A DNA stretch of 64,000 nucleotides. Source: Flavobacterium psychrotrophum (GTDB taxonomy: Bacteria > Bacteroidota > Bacteroidia > Flavobacteriales > Flavobacteriaceae). Positions within the stretch are counted from its first letter, which is position 1; the number at the start of each line of letters is the position of its first letter. This document shows positions 1 to 8,530 of this stretch, in pieces. A model generated the notes under the pieces. It had not been told where the DNA came from, searched no databases, and saw nothing but the letters and a program-made list of their open reading frames with translations. The translations under genes were made by a program, and so were the position numbers. Where the stretch lies: NCBI RefSeq assembly GCF_003403075.1, contig NZ_CP031557.1, forward strand, positions 372,001-436,000, in the 5' to 3' direction.

Positions 1-654
1 CATGACGAGGCTGTGGCCGAAGCAGGGGAGCACCACCACGACCATCATGAGGGAGAAGAAACTCATGAACATGAAGAGCACCATGACGAAGCAATAAGTG
101 AAGAAGGTAAGGAGATAACCGCAGCCCTTATAAAATTTAAAGGCCCGCGTGCCATAGTAATGTGGCCGCGCATGGTAGCCATGAATACCAAGATGCAGGC
201 AGCATCGCCGGCTATAGAAATTAACCGCTTGTTCTCATTGTTTGGTATAGGTTTACAGGCACTGCAATATATGGCTATGGGTATTATGCTCATATCTGGC
301 ATCAGTATTTTTATTGCACTTTATAACACGCTGAAAGAGCGTAAATACGAATTTGCACTTTTGCGCGTTAATGGGGCAAGCCGCCTGCAATTACTGGCAC
401 TTGTGCTTATAGAGAGCCTGCTGCTATGTGTTACGGGGTTTCTTTTCGGCACGGTTGTTGGGCGCATAGGGCTGGCACTGCTTTCGGGCAGTAGCGAATC
501 TGAGTTTAAAATGGCTTTTAACCCCTATGAGTTTGTGTGGCAAAAAGAAGGATATTTACTGGCACTCACTATCTTTGTAGGGATTTTAGCGGCGGTAATA
601 CCCGCTGTAAAAGCATATAGTCTAAATATTTCAAAAACACTTGCAAATGCGTAA
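1..654 (+). CDS. ABC transporter permease, FtsX/MacB-like (3' part only)
   Basis: The reading frame is open from base 1, so the gene starts outside the window; 217 residues are visible. The first 30 residues are full of His, Glu and Asp (several HH and HDHH runs), then comes a short soluble part. Three membrane segments follow at about visible residues 86-108, 125-150 and 180-200, with the KERKYEFALLRVNGAS motif between the first two. That motif and topology are typical of the C-terminal FtsX domain of MacB/LolC-type permeases, which sit in the inner membrane and work with a separate ATPase. The His-rich stretch is unusual and suggests metal binding. It overlaps the next gene by 8 bp, so the two are probably translated together. 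The ATPase gene should lie upstream, outside the window. The family call is firm; the substrate is inference. Confidence 0.85.
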   Translation, partial: HDEAVAEAGEHHHDHHEGEETHEHEEHHDEAISEEGKEITAALIKFKGPRAIVMWPRMVAMNTKMQAASPAIEINRLFSLFGIGLQALQYMAMGIMLISGISIFIALYNTLKERKYEFALLRVNGASRLQLLALVLIESLLLCVTGFLFGTVVGRIGLALLSGSSESEFKMAFNPYEFVWQKEGYLLALTIFVGILAAVIPAVKAYSLNISKTLANA

Positions 655-1132
655 GATAATAATAGTGGCAGCCCTGGCCATTTCGGGTTTATTTTTTGTT
701 TCAATGGCATCACCATCGGTTAAAACCGAACCTGCTCCGGTAAGTACCGCAGTATATAATGATACCCTGAACTGGAAACAACTCGCAGAGATAAAATACC
801 TTAAAAAACCAAGCAAAGATTATCCTGAAGGGGTAATGTTTCCGGTTATAAATACCAAACTTAAAGCAAAACAGAGCAAAACCATTGTAATGAGTGGCTT
901 TGTAATACCTATAGACGAGAAAAGCTATGCACTTAGCAAAAATGTATTTGCATCATGCTTTTTTTGCGGACAGGCAGGGCCGGAAACCATTATGGGGATC
1001 AAATTTAAAAACCCGGGACAAAAGTTTAAGACAGATACCTATGTAACGCTACAGGGTACCTTTCGTTATAACGACAATGATGTGGAAGACTGGATCTACC
1101 ATATAGAAAATGCCGTTGTAGTAAAAAAATAA
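647..1132 (+). CDS. Exported DUF3299-like protein with a CxxC motif
   Basis: This encodes 161 residues. I chose the ATG at 647, which gives a short basic N-terminus and a hydrophobic signal or anchor segment (about residues 3-22); an in-frame TTG at 641 is less likely. After a linker there is a compact beta-rich domain with the motif SGFVIPIDE (about 83-91), a Cys pair C104/C107 (CFFC) and GQAGPETIMGI just after it. This matches the pattern of DUF3299 proteins, which have a conserved GF-x-P segment followed by a Cys-containing loop, although the usual poly-Pro loop is missing. The start overlaps the permease gene, and I recall DUF3299 genes next to FtsX-type ABC genes in zinc-regulated loci of other bacteria. 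A periplasmic metal-handling role is therefore plausible but not shown by the sequence. Confidence 0.6.
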   Translation: MRKIIIVAALAISGLFFVSMASPSVKTEPAPVSTAVYNDTLNWKQLAEIKYLKKPSKDYPEGVMFPVINTKLKAKQSKTIVMSGFVIPIDEKSYALSKNVFASCFFCGQAGPETIMGIKFKNPGQKFKTDTYVTLQGTFRYNDNDVEDWIYHIENAVVVKK

Positions 1133-1135
1133 GCC

Positions 1136-1825
1136 ATGAAAATTACCAATAAAAAAGCCGTTTTCTTTGACCTTGACCATACCTTATGGGATTTCGAGAA
1201 AAATTCCGCACTGGCCTTTGAGCACATACTTACACAAAATAATGTACAGGTAGATGTGGCACATTTTATTTCGCTGCACGTACCCATAAATGCAAATTAC
1301 TGGAAGCTGTACCGCGACGGGCTTGTTACTCAGCAACAGCTACGTTATGGCAGGCTTAAAGATGTATTTGATATACTGGAGTATAAGGTAGACGATGTGC
1401 TAATTAGCAAACTTTCTGAGGAGTATGTCGCAACCCTTCCGTTAAATAACCATCTGTATGATGGAGCACTCGAAATACTGGAATATCTTAAGCCAAAGTA
1501 CAGCCTGCACATAATTACCAATGGTTTTCATAACGTGCAGGAAGGCAAGCTGAAGAATAGCGGGCTTGAAGGTTATTTTCAGACTGTAACAAATAGTGAA
1601 AATGCGGGTTGTAAAAAGCCACATCCGGCTATTTTTGAATATGCGCTGGCAGCAGCTAATGCCCTGAAAGAAGACAGCATCATGATAGGCGACTGTATCG
1701 AAGCTGATGTACAGGGCGCGCTGGATTGTGGTATCGACGCTATATTTTTTGATGAACACCGTGCGGGAGCGCACGCTTCTATACCGCGGGTTAACCACCT
1801 GCTGGAACTTAAAAACCTGCTTTAA
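1136..1825 (+). CDS. YjjG family noncanonical pyrimidine nucleotidase (HAD phosphatase)
   Basis: This encodes a 229-residue cytoplasmic HAD-superfamily hydrolase. Motif I is FDLDHTLWDF at residues 11-20, with nucleophile D12 and acid/base D14. Motif II is the ITNG segment in mid-protein, motif III the Lys of KKPHP, and motif IV GDCIEADVQGA near residue 183. The LWDF after motif I and the helical cap are typical of the YjjG subgroup, which dephosphorylates noncanonical pyrimidine nucleotides. The length is normal. It starts 3 bp after the preceding stop, so it probably shares the transcript of the upstream genes even though the functions look unrelated. Substrate assignment rests on subgroup similarity only. 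Confidence 0.85.
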   Translation: MKITNKKAVFFDLDHTLWDFEKNSALAFEHILTQNNVQVDVAHFISLHVPINANYWKLYRDGLVTQQQLRYGRLKDVFDILEYKVDDVLISKLSEEYVATLPLNNHLYDGALEILEYLKPKYSLHIITNGFHNVQEGKLKNSGLEGYFQTVTNSENAGCKKPHPAIFEYALAAANALKEDSIMIGDCIEADVQGALDCGIDAIFFDEHRAGAHASIPRVNHLLELKNLL

Positions 1826-1829
1826 TTAT

Positions 1830-2609
1830 ATGAAAAAGATCGTTTTGTTTTTTGCCCTGCTTTTTGCAGGGGCTGCATTCGCCCAGAGCGAAAATATTAA
1901 TAACTATAAGTATGTAATAATTCCTGAAAAGTTTGACTTCTTTAAGGAGGCAAATAAGTATAACCTTAACAACCTTACAAAAATGGCCTTAGAAAAGTAT
2001 GGTTTTACTGTACTTTACACTAACCAGCAGATGCCCGCTGAGGTTGCCCTAAACCGCTGTGGCGCATTATATGGTGATCTTATAAATGATTCGGGAATGC
2101 TTACCACTATAGTTTCAATTGTACTGAAAGACTGTACAGGCAAAGTATTATTTACATCAGAAAAAGGAAAGAGTAAGCAGAAAGATTATCAAAAAGCATA
2201 TTATGAGGCTACACGCATTGCAGGGGCATCATTAGCAGATCTTAACTACCAGTACAATGGTGCTGTAATAGCTGTGCCTGCTACACCTACGCCGGCAGTG
2301 CCACAAGCTACTGCCGTTGCTACAAATAGTAATAGTACTGCTACGGCAACAGCTACTGCAGTAGCTGTTGTGCCGGTACCTGTAAATAATGAGAACCAGC
2401 TTTTTGCGCAACCCATTACTAACGGTTATCAACTGGTAGATACTACACCTAAAGTGGTGCTTAAGATGTACAAGACATCTCAACCCGATTCATACAGTGC
2501 GCAGGGAGACGGTAAAAACGGTGTTGTATTTAAAAAAGCAAATGAGTGGTTTTTTGAATACTACCAAAATGATAAGCTTGTAAGTGAGAAACTGAATATT
2601 AAGTTTTGA
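1830..2609 (+). CDS. Exported protein of unknown function with Ala/Thr/Val-rich linker
   Basis: This encodes 259 residues. The ATG at 1830, 4 bp after the preceding stop, begins a classic signal peptide (basic start, hydrophobic core, AFAQ cleavage region near residue 20). An in-frame start further upstream would lie inside the phosphatase gene. The mature N-terminal half (to about 150) looks like a compact alpha/beta periplasmic domain with the segment YKYVIIPEKFDF. A low-complexity Thr/Ala/Val/Pro linker follows (about 155-190), then a small C-terminal beta domain that I cannot assign. It ends just before a strong bidirectional terminator, so it closes the transcription unit that begins upstream of the window. 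I do not recognise a family with known function. Confidence 0.75.
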   Translation: MKKIVLFFALLFAGAAFAQSENINNYKYVIIPEKFDFFKEANKYNLNNLTKMALEKYGFTVLYTNQQMPAEVALNRCGALYGDLINDSGMLTTIVSIVLKDCTGKVLFTSEKGKSKQKDYQKAYYEATRIAGASLADLNYQYNGAVIAVPATPTPAVPQATAVATNSNSTATATATAVAVVPVPVNNENQLFAQPITNGYQLVDTTPKVVLKMYKTSQPDSYSAQGDGKNGVVFKKANEWFFEYYQNDKLVSEKLNIKF

Positions 2610-2640
2610 TTTTAGATTAAAATCAAAAGCTTGAAGTTAT

Positions 2641-2680
2641 AAAAAGAAAGTCCCGGGCAAAACCCGGGACTTTCTTTTTA
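2641..2680. terminator. Bidirectional rho-independent terminator
   Basis: A near-perfect inverted repeat has arms around GTCCCGGG/CCCGGGAC extended by A-runs on the left and T-runs on the right, with a CAAAA loop. It lies between two convergent genes and can terminate both strands. Confidence 0.92.
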
Positions 2681-2724
2681 TAATTGATACAATTTTATGA
2701 CTCTGTACTTTTAAAATGTTTCGA

Positions 2725-4002
2725 CTAATACCCGTACTTCCCTTTCCAGCGGTTTCTTAAAAAATCCCTGGTACCATTCTCACGGCTATTGTTTCCCGGT
2801 TCATAAAATGGCGTGTTGCTTATAGCATCGGGCAGGAACTCCTGATCAGCAAAGTTATTATCAAAATCGTGGGCATATTTATAGTCGTCGCCATACCCCA
2901 GTTCTTTCATCAGCTTTGTTGGTGCATTACGCAGATGCAATGGCACAGGCAGGTCTCCCGTTTGTTTTACAATGCTTTGTGCTTTGCCAATGGCCATATA
3001 GCTGGCATTGCTTTTAGGCGATGTTGCCAGGTAAATGGCGCACTGGCTTAGCAATATCCTCGATTCAGGGTAACCTATAGTACTTACTGCCTGAAACGTG
3101 TTATTTGCCATGATTAGTGCCGTAGGATTGGCATTGCCTATATCTTCGCTGGCCAATATCAGCATACGGCGTGCTATAAATTTCAGGTCCTCTCCGCCTT
3201 CAATCATCCGCGCCAGCCAGTAAACAGCCCCATTAGGGTCGCTGCCACGCATCGATTTTATAAAAGCGGAAATTATGTCATAGTGCTGCTCCCCGGTTTT
3301 GTCATACAAAACGGTATTTTTTTGAGCAAGCTGCATTACACGTTCATTAGTTATTTCTATTTCTTCGCCTTCACTTGCGTTTATAACCAGCTCAAAAATA
3401 TTAAGCAATTTACGTCCGTCACCTCCGCTCAGGCGCAGTAGTGCTTCTGTTTCTTTAAGGTCAATTTTTTTAGTTTTCAGGTAGGCATCTGCCTCCATGG
3501 CGCGGTGTAGCAGGGCTTCAAGGTCTTCGCGGGTAAACGCATTTAAAACATATACCTGGCAACGCGAAAGTAATGCGGGGATAACTTCAAAACTGGGATT
3601 CTCTGTAGTAGCCCCTATAAGAGTAACCCAGCCTTTTTCTACTGCTGCAAGCAGCGAATCCTGTTGCGATTTACTGAAACGGTGAATCTCATCTATAAAC
3701 AGTATGGGGTTTTTAGCGGTAAAAATACCACCACTCTGTTTGGCTTTGTCTATAACCTCGCGCACATCTTTTACACCTGCATTAATGGCACTCAGTACAT
3801 AAAAGGGGCGGTTGCTCTCCTGCGCCATAATTTGCGCCAGGGTAGTTTTTCCTGTGCCCGGCGGCCCCCATAAAATAAGCGATGGTATGAGGCCGCGCGC
3901 TATCTGGTGGGTAAGCGACCCGTTAGGCCCAACAAGATGTTGCTGGCTTATATATTCTGATAAATGCTGCGGGCGTATGCGTTCTGCCAAAGGTGCTTCC
4001 AT
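2725..4002 (-). CDS. rarA: Replication-associated recombination protein A (AAA+ ATPase, MgsA/RarA)
   Basis: This encodes 425 residues, full length for RarA, a AAA+ clamp-loader-like ATPase that acts at stalled replication forks. It opens with [12 protein letters not shown], typical of the family. Walker A is GPPGTGKTT at residues 46-54 and Walker [10 protein letters not shown] at about 101-109, followed by the sensor-1 segment [11 protein letters not shown]. The C-terminal half contains the RarA tetramerisation region, including the [17 protein letters not shown] stretch. It is transcribed alone, convergent with the upstream genes and divergent from the rhomboid gene. Confidence 0.96.
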   Translation of the reverse strand: MEAPLAERIRPQHLSEYISQQHLVGPNGSLTHQIARGLIPSLILWGPPGTGKTTLAQIMAQESNRPFYVLSAINAGVKDVREVIDKAKQSGGIFTAKNPILFIDEIHRFSKSQQDSLLAAVEKGWVTLIGATTENPSFEVIPALLSRCQVYVLNAFTREDLEALLHRAMEADAYLKTKKIDLKETEALLRLSGGDGRKLLNIFELVINASEGEEIEITNERVMQLAQKNTVLYDKTGEQHYDIISAFIKSMRGSDPNGAVYWLARMIEGGEDLKFIARRMLILASEDIGNANPTALIMANNTFQAVSTIGYPESRILLSQCAIYLATSPKSNASYMAIGKAQSIVKQTGDLPVPLHLRNAPTKLMKELGYGDDYKYAHDFDNNFADQEFLPDAISNTPFYEPGNNSRENGTRDFLRNRWKGKYGY

Positions 4003-4157
4003 AGGTGTAAAATTACAGATTTATATGAATATGGCGTGTTTGAAAAATGCTAAAAGAGCATACTGCGATTGTTATATGCTTTTCAATAAACACTTATGAT
4101 TTCACTGACATTTTAACAGTAAAATATTTTTGGTGGTCTTTTTGATGTGCTTACCGC

Positions 4158-4946
4158 ATGAAAGACAATTACGATCAATTTAAATTCTCGCCTTCTGTAA
4201 TCCTGTGGCCACTTGCCTTTGTGCTCGTGCTTTGGGTTGTTTACTGGACAGAAGTGCGTTTTCATATATACCTTACTGAATATGGTATTTTGCCACGTAC
4301 CCTAAAAGGCCTGCGCGGAATTATCCTGAGCCCTTTTTTGCACGGCAGCCTGGAACATTTATATAATAATAGTATTCCGTTGTTTTTACTGGTGGCCGCC
4401 GTACGGTATTTTTACAGGCGCTATGCCTGGCAGGTTATTGTATATGGAATATTAGTTTCGGGGGCTATTACCTGGCTAATAGGGCGGGGTGGAAGCTACC
4501 ATATAGGTGCCAGTGGACTCATTTATGCATTGGTAAGCTTTGTGTTTTTTAAAGGTATTTTTACAGGTTATTATCGGTTAGTTGCCGTTTCTATGATTGT
4601 TACCCTGTTGTATGGAGGAATGGTTTGGTATGTCTTTCCAGGAGTAGATGAGGAGATAAGTTGGGAAGGACACCTTGGCGGATTTATTGCCGGACTGATT
4701 TTTTCGCGTATTTACGAAACGCCTGAGTATGAAAAGCAAATTGTTTACGACTGGCAGCGGCCGGATTTTGACTCATCTAAAGATCCATTTATGAAGCGCT
4801 TTGATGCCAATGGGGTTTTTGTAAATCCACCCAAGCCGGAAGATATTGAAGTGGTTGATGCCGAAATACTTTCGCCACCCGCTGCTACTATAAACTATGT
4901 TTATATTTATGTGCCGGATAAGGGAAATACTGAAGCTGAGGTATAA
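4158..4946 (+). CDS. Rhomboid-family intramembrane serine protease
   Basis: This encodes 262 residues with about six membrane segments. The rhomboid signatures are present: H67-x3-N71 in the second helix (EHLYNN), the catalytic serine S119 in GASG (117-120), and the catalytic His172 in SWEGHLGGF in the last core helix. A hydrophilic, Pro-rich C-terminal tail of about 75 residues lies outside the membrane core. Rhomboids cleave membrane proteins inside the lipid bilayer; the substrate here is unknown. It is divergent from rarA and convergent with rlmB. A TATTTTTG box about 25 bp upstream of the ATG fits the flavobacterial -7 element, but no TTG is seen at the expected distance. Confidence 0.93.
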   Translation: MKDNYDQFKFSPSVILWPLAFVLVLWVVYWTEVRFHIYLTEYGILPRTLKGLRGIILSPFLHGSLEHLYNNSIPLFLLVAAVRYFYRRYAWQVIVYGILVSGAITWLIGRGGSYHIGASGLIYALVSFVFFKGIFTGYYRLVAVSMIVTLLYGGMVWYVFPGVDEEISWEGHLGGFIAGLIFSRIYETPEYEKQIVYDWQRPDFDSSKDPFMKRFDANGVFVNPPKPEDIEVVDAEILSPPAATINYVYIYVPDKGNTEAEV

Positions 4947-4948
4947 AA

Positions 4949-4976
4949 AAACAGCCACTAAGGCTGTTTCATATTT
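4949..4976. terminator. Terminator between rhomboid gene and rlmB
   Basis: AAACAGCC and GGCTGTTT form an 8-bp stem around an ACTAA loop. The A-run at 4945-4951 gives a good U-tract on the minus strand, so it mainly ends rlmB. The plus-strand tail is weaker. Confidence 0.85.
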
Positions 4977-4989
4977 TTTAAAATCAAAA

Positions 4990-5724
4990 TTAACTTCTTT
5001 GTCTTACAGCCTCATATAAAAAGGCACCACAGGCTACAGAAACATTTAGCGAACCTATGCTGCCAAACATTGGTAGTTTTGCTTTCTCATCTACAATTTT
5101 AAGTACCGACGGATTAATACCGCGGTCTTCGCTGCCCATTATAATAGCTAAAGGCTCATTAAAAGAAAGGTCATAAATTGTGCTGTCTGTCTTTTCTGTT
5201 GCGGCTACGGTTTTAATACCGGAGCCCTGAAGGTGGAAAATAGCATCTTTAATATGTTCTACTTTACAAATAGGCACATTAAATACGGCACCGGCCGAAG
5301 TTTTAACGGTATCGCCATTTACAGGTGCAGACCCTTGCTTTTGTACAATAATACCATCTACACCGGTACACTCTGCCGTGCGGATGATAGCGCCAAAGTT
5401 ACGGGCATCACTAAGCTGGTCCAGTATAAGGAACAGGGGAGTACGGCCGCTTTCTAATACTGTTTCTACCAGTGTTTCAAGATCCTGAAATTTTATAGGG
5501 GCAATGCTGGCCACAGCGCCCTGGTGGTTGTTTGGCGTAAGCCTGTTTAATTTTTCAACAGGTACATAACTAAAGTTAATACTGTTTTGCTTAAGGGCTT
5601 TCATCAAATCGCGCATAAGGTCGCCCTGTGCGTCTTTTTGTATAAATACCTTATCAACTTCCTTACCTGCGCTTATTGCTTCAATAATGGCCCTGATGCC
5701 AAATATCTGGTGATCTTTTTCCAT
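4990..5724 (-). CDS. rlmB: 23S rRNA (guanosine-2'-O-)-methyltransferase RlmB (TrmH/SPOUT family)
   Basis: This encodes 244 residues. The start is placed at the ATG at 5724 (MEKDHQIFGIRAI); an upstream in-frame start would lie inside a terminator. The N-terminal substrate-binding domain carries the typical FGIRAIIEAI opening. The C-terminal SPOUT domain has the knotted SAM-binding motifs: NFGAIIRTAEC, LAIIMGSEDRGI and a final SLNVSVACGAFLYEAVR. RlmB methylates the ribose of G2251 (E. coli numbering) in 23S rRNA. TrmH-family members can be hard to tell apart, but length and order of motifs fit RlmB. It lies immediately downstream of the SusC/SusD locus on the same strand but behind a strong terminator. 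Confidence 0.92.
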   Translation of the reverse strand: MEKDHQIFGIRAIIEAISAGKEVDKVFIQKDAQGDLMRDLMKALKQNSINFSYVPVEKLNRLTPNNHQGAVASIAPIKFQDLETLVETVLESGRTPLFLILDQLSDARNFGAIIRTAECTGVDGIIVQKQGSAPVNGDTVKTSAGAVFNVPICKVEHIKDAIFHLQGSGIKTVAATEKTDSTIYDLSFNEPLAIIMGSEDRGINPSVLKIVDEKAKLPMFGSIGSLNVSVACGAFLYEAVRQRS

Positions 5725-5728
5725 AATG

Positions 5729-5736
5729 CAAAGGTA
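5729..5736 (-). promoter_or_regulatory. Candidate -7 element for rlmB
   Basis: On the minus strand the sequence TACCTTTG matches TAnnTTTG exactly and ends only 4 nt before the rlmB ATG. If used, it would give a leaderless or nearly leaderless mRNA. No TTG is found 17-20 bp upstream, where the terminator hairpin lies. Confidence 0.5.
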
Positions 5737-5737
5737 T

Positions 5738-5762
5738 AAAAAAACCATCCCCGAAGGGATGG
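5738..5762 (-). terminator. Rho-independent terminator ending the SusC/SusD locus
   Basis: On the minus strand CCATCCC-TTCG-GGGATGG is followed by seven U residues. The UUCG tetraloop closed by C-G makes it very stable. It sits between the stop of the lipid-binding lipoprotein gene and rlmB, and its U-tract runs directly into the rlmB -7 box. Confidence 0.93.
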
Positions 5763-5787
5763 TCTTTCTTATTAACTAACCAAATTA

Positions 5788-6285
5788 TTAATGTTCGTCT
5801 TCTTCAAATCCTGTACGCTTACGTCCGGAAAAGATAAGTACTGTTTCCGGGTCATAATCAAATACACCTTTAAAGTAAATACTGTCTACTACAACACCTG
5901 ATTCTGTATGTGCCCCATTTTTAATAATCTTACCTTCCGTAATGGTAACTTTAGAATCATCTGCAAAATTGGTAAGGTTACTGCCACTAAAGGTTAGATT
6001 TTGCAGATCATACTGTACTACAGATTCCAGGTACCATCCATAAAACTGGGTAGCGTCAAAACGGTCACTTATCCAAAGGCCACCATTATTATCATCATAA
6101 GTGCGATGTAGCGCATTTGCCACCTGTACAGTGCCGGTTTCATCACTAATATTTATAAACCATTCACCATTCATAGTTAATGAAGGTTTGCCGTCAGCAT
6201 CATAGTCAGCATACCCATCTTCATCACATGAAATTACAAATAAGATTGCAACAACCGGCAGAAGTATATATTTAAATTTTTTCAT
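5788..6285 (-). CDS. Lipid-binding putative hydrolase-type lipoprotein (PF12888-like)
   Basis: This encodes 165 residues. The signal peptide ends in a lipobox with Cys20, followed by DEDG; acidic residues after the Cys agree with surface-exposed lipoproteins of Bacteroidota. The rest is a beta-rich domain with GEWFINIS near the start, then SKVTITEGKIIKNGAHTESG and VVDSIYFKGVFDYD near the end. These are typical of the lipocalin-like family called Lipid-binding putative hydrolase, often the last gene of SusC/SusD loci. It is 17 bp from the preceding gene and ends at a strong terminator, so it is the last gene of the four-gene operon. Catalytic activity has not been established for the family to my knowledge. 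Confidence 0.78.
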   Translation of the reverse strand: MKKFKYILLPVVAILFVISCDEDGYADYDADGKPSLTMNGEWFINISDETGTVQVANALHRTYDDNNGGLWISDRFDATQFYGWYLESVVQYDLQNLTFSGSNLTNFADDSKVTITEGKIIKNGAHTESGVVVDSIYFKGVFDYDPETVLIFSGRKRTGFEEDEH

Positions 6286-6302
6286 GTTTCAGTTTTTTAA
6301 AA

Positions 6303-6941
6303 TTACCTTGTAAAGTTCCTTACCGCTGTACCATAAGTTGCAGAAGCGTATAACACCCATGTGAAGTTGTTTTCACTAACAATAGTGCCAATGTTTGTTT
6401 CCACACTTATTCCTGATTCAGATGTGTTTGTCTGATAAGGTGCATAAATACGTTCATCATCGATGTTATAGAATGTAAATTTTATGAAATTCTTTGCATC
6501 GGCAATGCCTAATCCCCCTGCATTGTCAGAGGTATATACTCTATCTGCAATCTTCACAATATTATTAGCATTTCCATTACGATAAAAAGTACCTTCAAGA
6601 TTAATTGTACTTGGTTCGGCACTTAATACTATAATAGTCCTGCGTAGTTGAGCTGAAAAGCCATCTTCATTTGCTGATGAGTAATAAAGGTCATATACCC
6701 CCGGTGTCGTAGGATCTACGTTTCCGGTAGTTGTAACTTCTACTTCGTCTTCGCCAATTAAAGATACAGCACCCTGATCAGTAAAAGAATCTCCCTCAGT
6801 TAGTACCACCACGGCTTCTCCATTTAGAGTCATCTCTGGGTATACAGTTACCCTCGATCCTATAGGATCTTCATTTTCGCATGATGTAAGGCCTGTAGCT
6901 AACACCATTGCCAAAATCCCTAATTTAAATATATTTTTCAT
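6303..6941 (-). CDS. Lipoprotein with bacterial Ig-like domain (DUF5011/DUF5012-like)
   Basis: This encodes 212 residues. The lipobox Cys is residue 21, followed by ENEDP. After it comes an Ig-like domain with the hallmark pattern VLTEGDSFTDQGAVSLIGED and a TPGVYDLYYSS segment (about 45-105). A second beta domain (about 110-212) follows, which by position may bind the ligand. It is the third gene of the SusC-SusD operon, 11 bp after the SusD gene. Such accessory lipoproteins commonly sit on the cell surface beside the SusCD complex and help capture the substrate; the substrate here is unknown. Confidence 0.75.
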   Translation of the reverse strand: MKNIFKLGILAMVLATGLTSCENEDPIGSRVTVYPEMTLNGEAVVVLTEGDSFTDQGAVSLIGEDEVEVTTTGNVDPTTPGVYDLYYSSANEDGFSAQLRRTIIVLSAEPSTINLEGTFYRNGNANNIVKIADRVYTSDNAGGLGIADAKNFIKFTFYNIDDERIYAPYQTNTSESGISVETNIGTIVSENNFTWVLYASATYGTAVRNFTR

Positions 6942-6952
6942 AAGCTATTTTT

Positions 6953-8518
6953 TTATTCAGGTTTTTGATCCCACCAAACGTTTTCAAGTAAGTTAGCATG
7001 CTGGGTTATATTAGGGTTTCTATTAGCCTCATCATCCGGATAGAATAATATACTGGGCTGGTTTGTACCCGAAAGTACAGAAATTAGTGATGGAATACGA
7101 TTACCAATGCTATAATCTTGTGTGCCCGTAGATACCACTTCAGGAAATTTAGTTCTTGTAGACTCTATCCATGCTTCGATATTATTGATATATGGTAATG
7201 ATGCCCATTTCTGTACGATTACCTGTCTAAGAGCTGTTTCAACATTACCATTAGGTACATATTCGTAAACACCACCCGTACCTGTAAGGTCATTTGCTAA
7301 AACACCTGTTTGGGCTACTGTCCAAGGAGAGTCAGATTCTCGAGTTGGATCATCTTTTGTAAAATCGGTATTGATATTAATAAAGAAACGACTTTGATAA
7401 ATAGTCAAAGAAGAAAGCACCCCAGCATCATATTTTTCTTTAGCTCCTGCACCGCCTGCATAACGAATAAGTGCTTCGGCCTGCATAAAATTACTTTCTA
7501 CTGTACTCATTAGGAATACAGGGGTTTTAGGCCTTATGTTTGGCCTTGCATAAGCCTGTGCTGTGTTGTTAAATGTATTGCCGCTTCCTTGCGCTATGGA
7601 AGTATATTCTCCATTAAGGGGGCTACGCCTATATACAACCTTAAGCCTTGGGTCATCATTAGCATCATAGAAATCATGAAGCGCATTACTGGCGATGTGG
7701 TTACCATCGCCAAGCCCACTACCACCTGTTGAGAGAAAGGTACCGTAAAAAGGGTTGGTTTTATTCACAACATTTACAAAAGTTGCAAATGCGGCTTCTT
7801 GTGTAAGGAAATTGTCCTCTGCCATCAGGGCATTTACCGCTGCAGGATTGGCTTGTGGCGTATATGCCATGCGCAGGTATATTTTTAATTTCAGCGTGTT
7901 TATAAACTGTTTCCATAAATTTATATCACCGCCATAAATTACATCCTGGCTAGGGAAAGCCGCAGTTGTTGGATTGGCATCATAAGCAGCTACTGCAGCA
8001 TTAAGCTTAACAATCAGGTCGGTATAAATTTCTGCACCTGTGTCTACTTTTGGAGTTATATTTCCACTTGTTCCCTGAAGTGCTTCTGAATATGGTACGT
8101 CATTAAAAAGGTCTACTAATAACTGATATGTATAGGCTCTTAATGCCTCTGCTATAAGAAGTGTGGCGGTATCACCGGCTTCTTCAGATTCTGCAGATAC
8201 ATACTGTAGGTCTGTTAATGCTCCTGCATATAATTGTGTCCATGGAGTATTAGCATAACCTGTGTTTAAGTTATAAGAGTCAATATTTTCAAACTGGCTG
8301 GCAGATGGAGCCTGTGTATGATATTGTGCAAGGAAGCCTCCCAGGCTTGTTAGCTCACCGCCTACAACTGTGGCGATATTGGCTTGTGCAGATGTTAATG
8401 CCAACCCCGCATTAATTTCGCCGGGATAGTTAGGGTCTGTATTTATATCAAGATCCTTATCACACGATACAAACAGCCCTACAAGCATTACAATTACTAA
8501 TTTATGTATATTTTTCAT
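6953..8518 (-). CDS. SusD/RagB-like surface nutrient-binding lipoprotein (SusD-like_2 type)
   Basis: This encodes 521 residues. The signal peptide is lipidated at Cys19 and followed by DKDLD. The mature part starts with DINTDPNYP, a typical opening of the SusD-like_2 branch, and the helical TPR-like core includes ALRAYTYQLLVDLFNDVPYSEA. SusD proteins form the lid over a SusC channel and bind the nutrient before import. The gene lies 12 bp downstream of its SusC partner. The usual C-terminal VWWD segment is present. The substrate class cannot be read from the sequence, and no glycoside hydrolase or sulfatase gene is present nearby. Confidence 0.93.
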   Translation of the reverse strand: MKNIHKLVIVMLVGLFVSCDKDLDINTDPNYPGEINAGLALTSAQANIATVVGGELTSLGGFLAQYHTQAPSASQFENIDSYNLNTGYANTPWTQLYAGALTDLQYVSAESEEAGDTATLLIAEALRAYTYQLLVDLFNDVPYSEALQGTSGNITPKVDTGAEIYTDLIVKLNAAVAAYDANPTTAAFPSQDVIYGGDINLWKQFINTLKLKIYLRMAYTPQANPAAVNALMAEDNFLTQEAAFATFVNVVNKTNPFYGTFLSTGGSGLGDGNHIASNALHDFYDANDDPRLKVVYRRSPLNGEYTSIAQGSGNTFNNTAQAYARPNIRPKTPVFLMSTVESNFMQAEALIRYAGGAGAKEKYDAGVLSSLTIYQSRFFININTDFTKDDPTRESDSPWTVAQTGVLANDLTGTGGVYEYVPNGNVETALRQVIVQKWASLPYINNIEAWIESTRTKFPEVVSTGTQDYSIGNRIPSLISVLSGTNQPSILFYPDDEANRNPNITQHANLLENVWWDQKPE

Positions 8519-8530
8519 AGTGCTTTTTAA

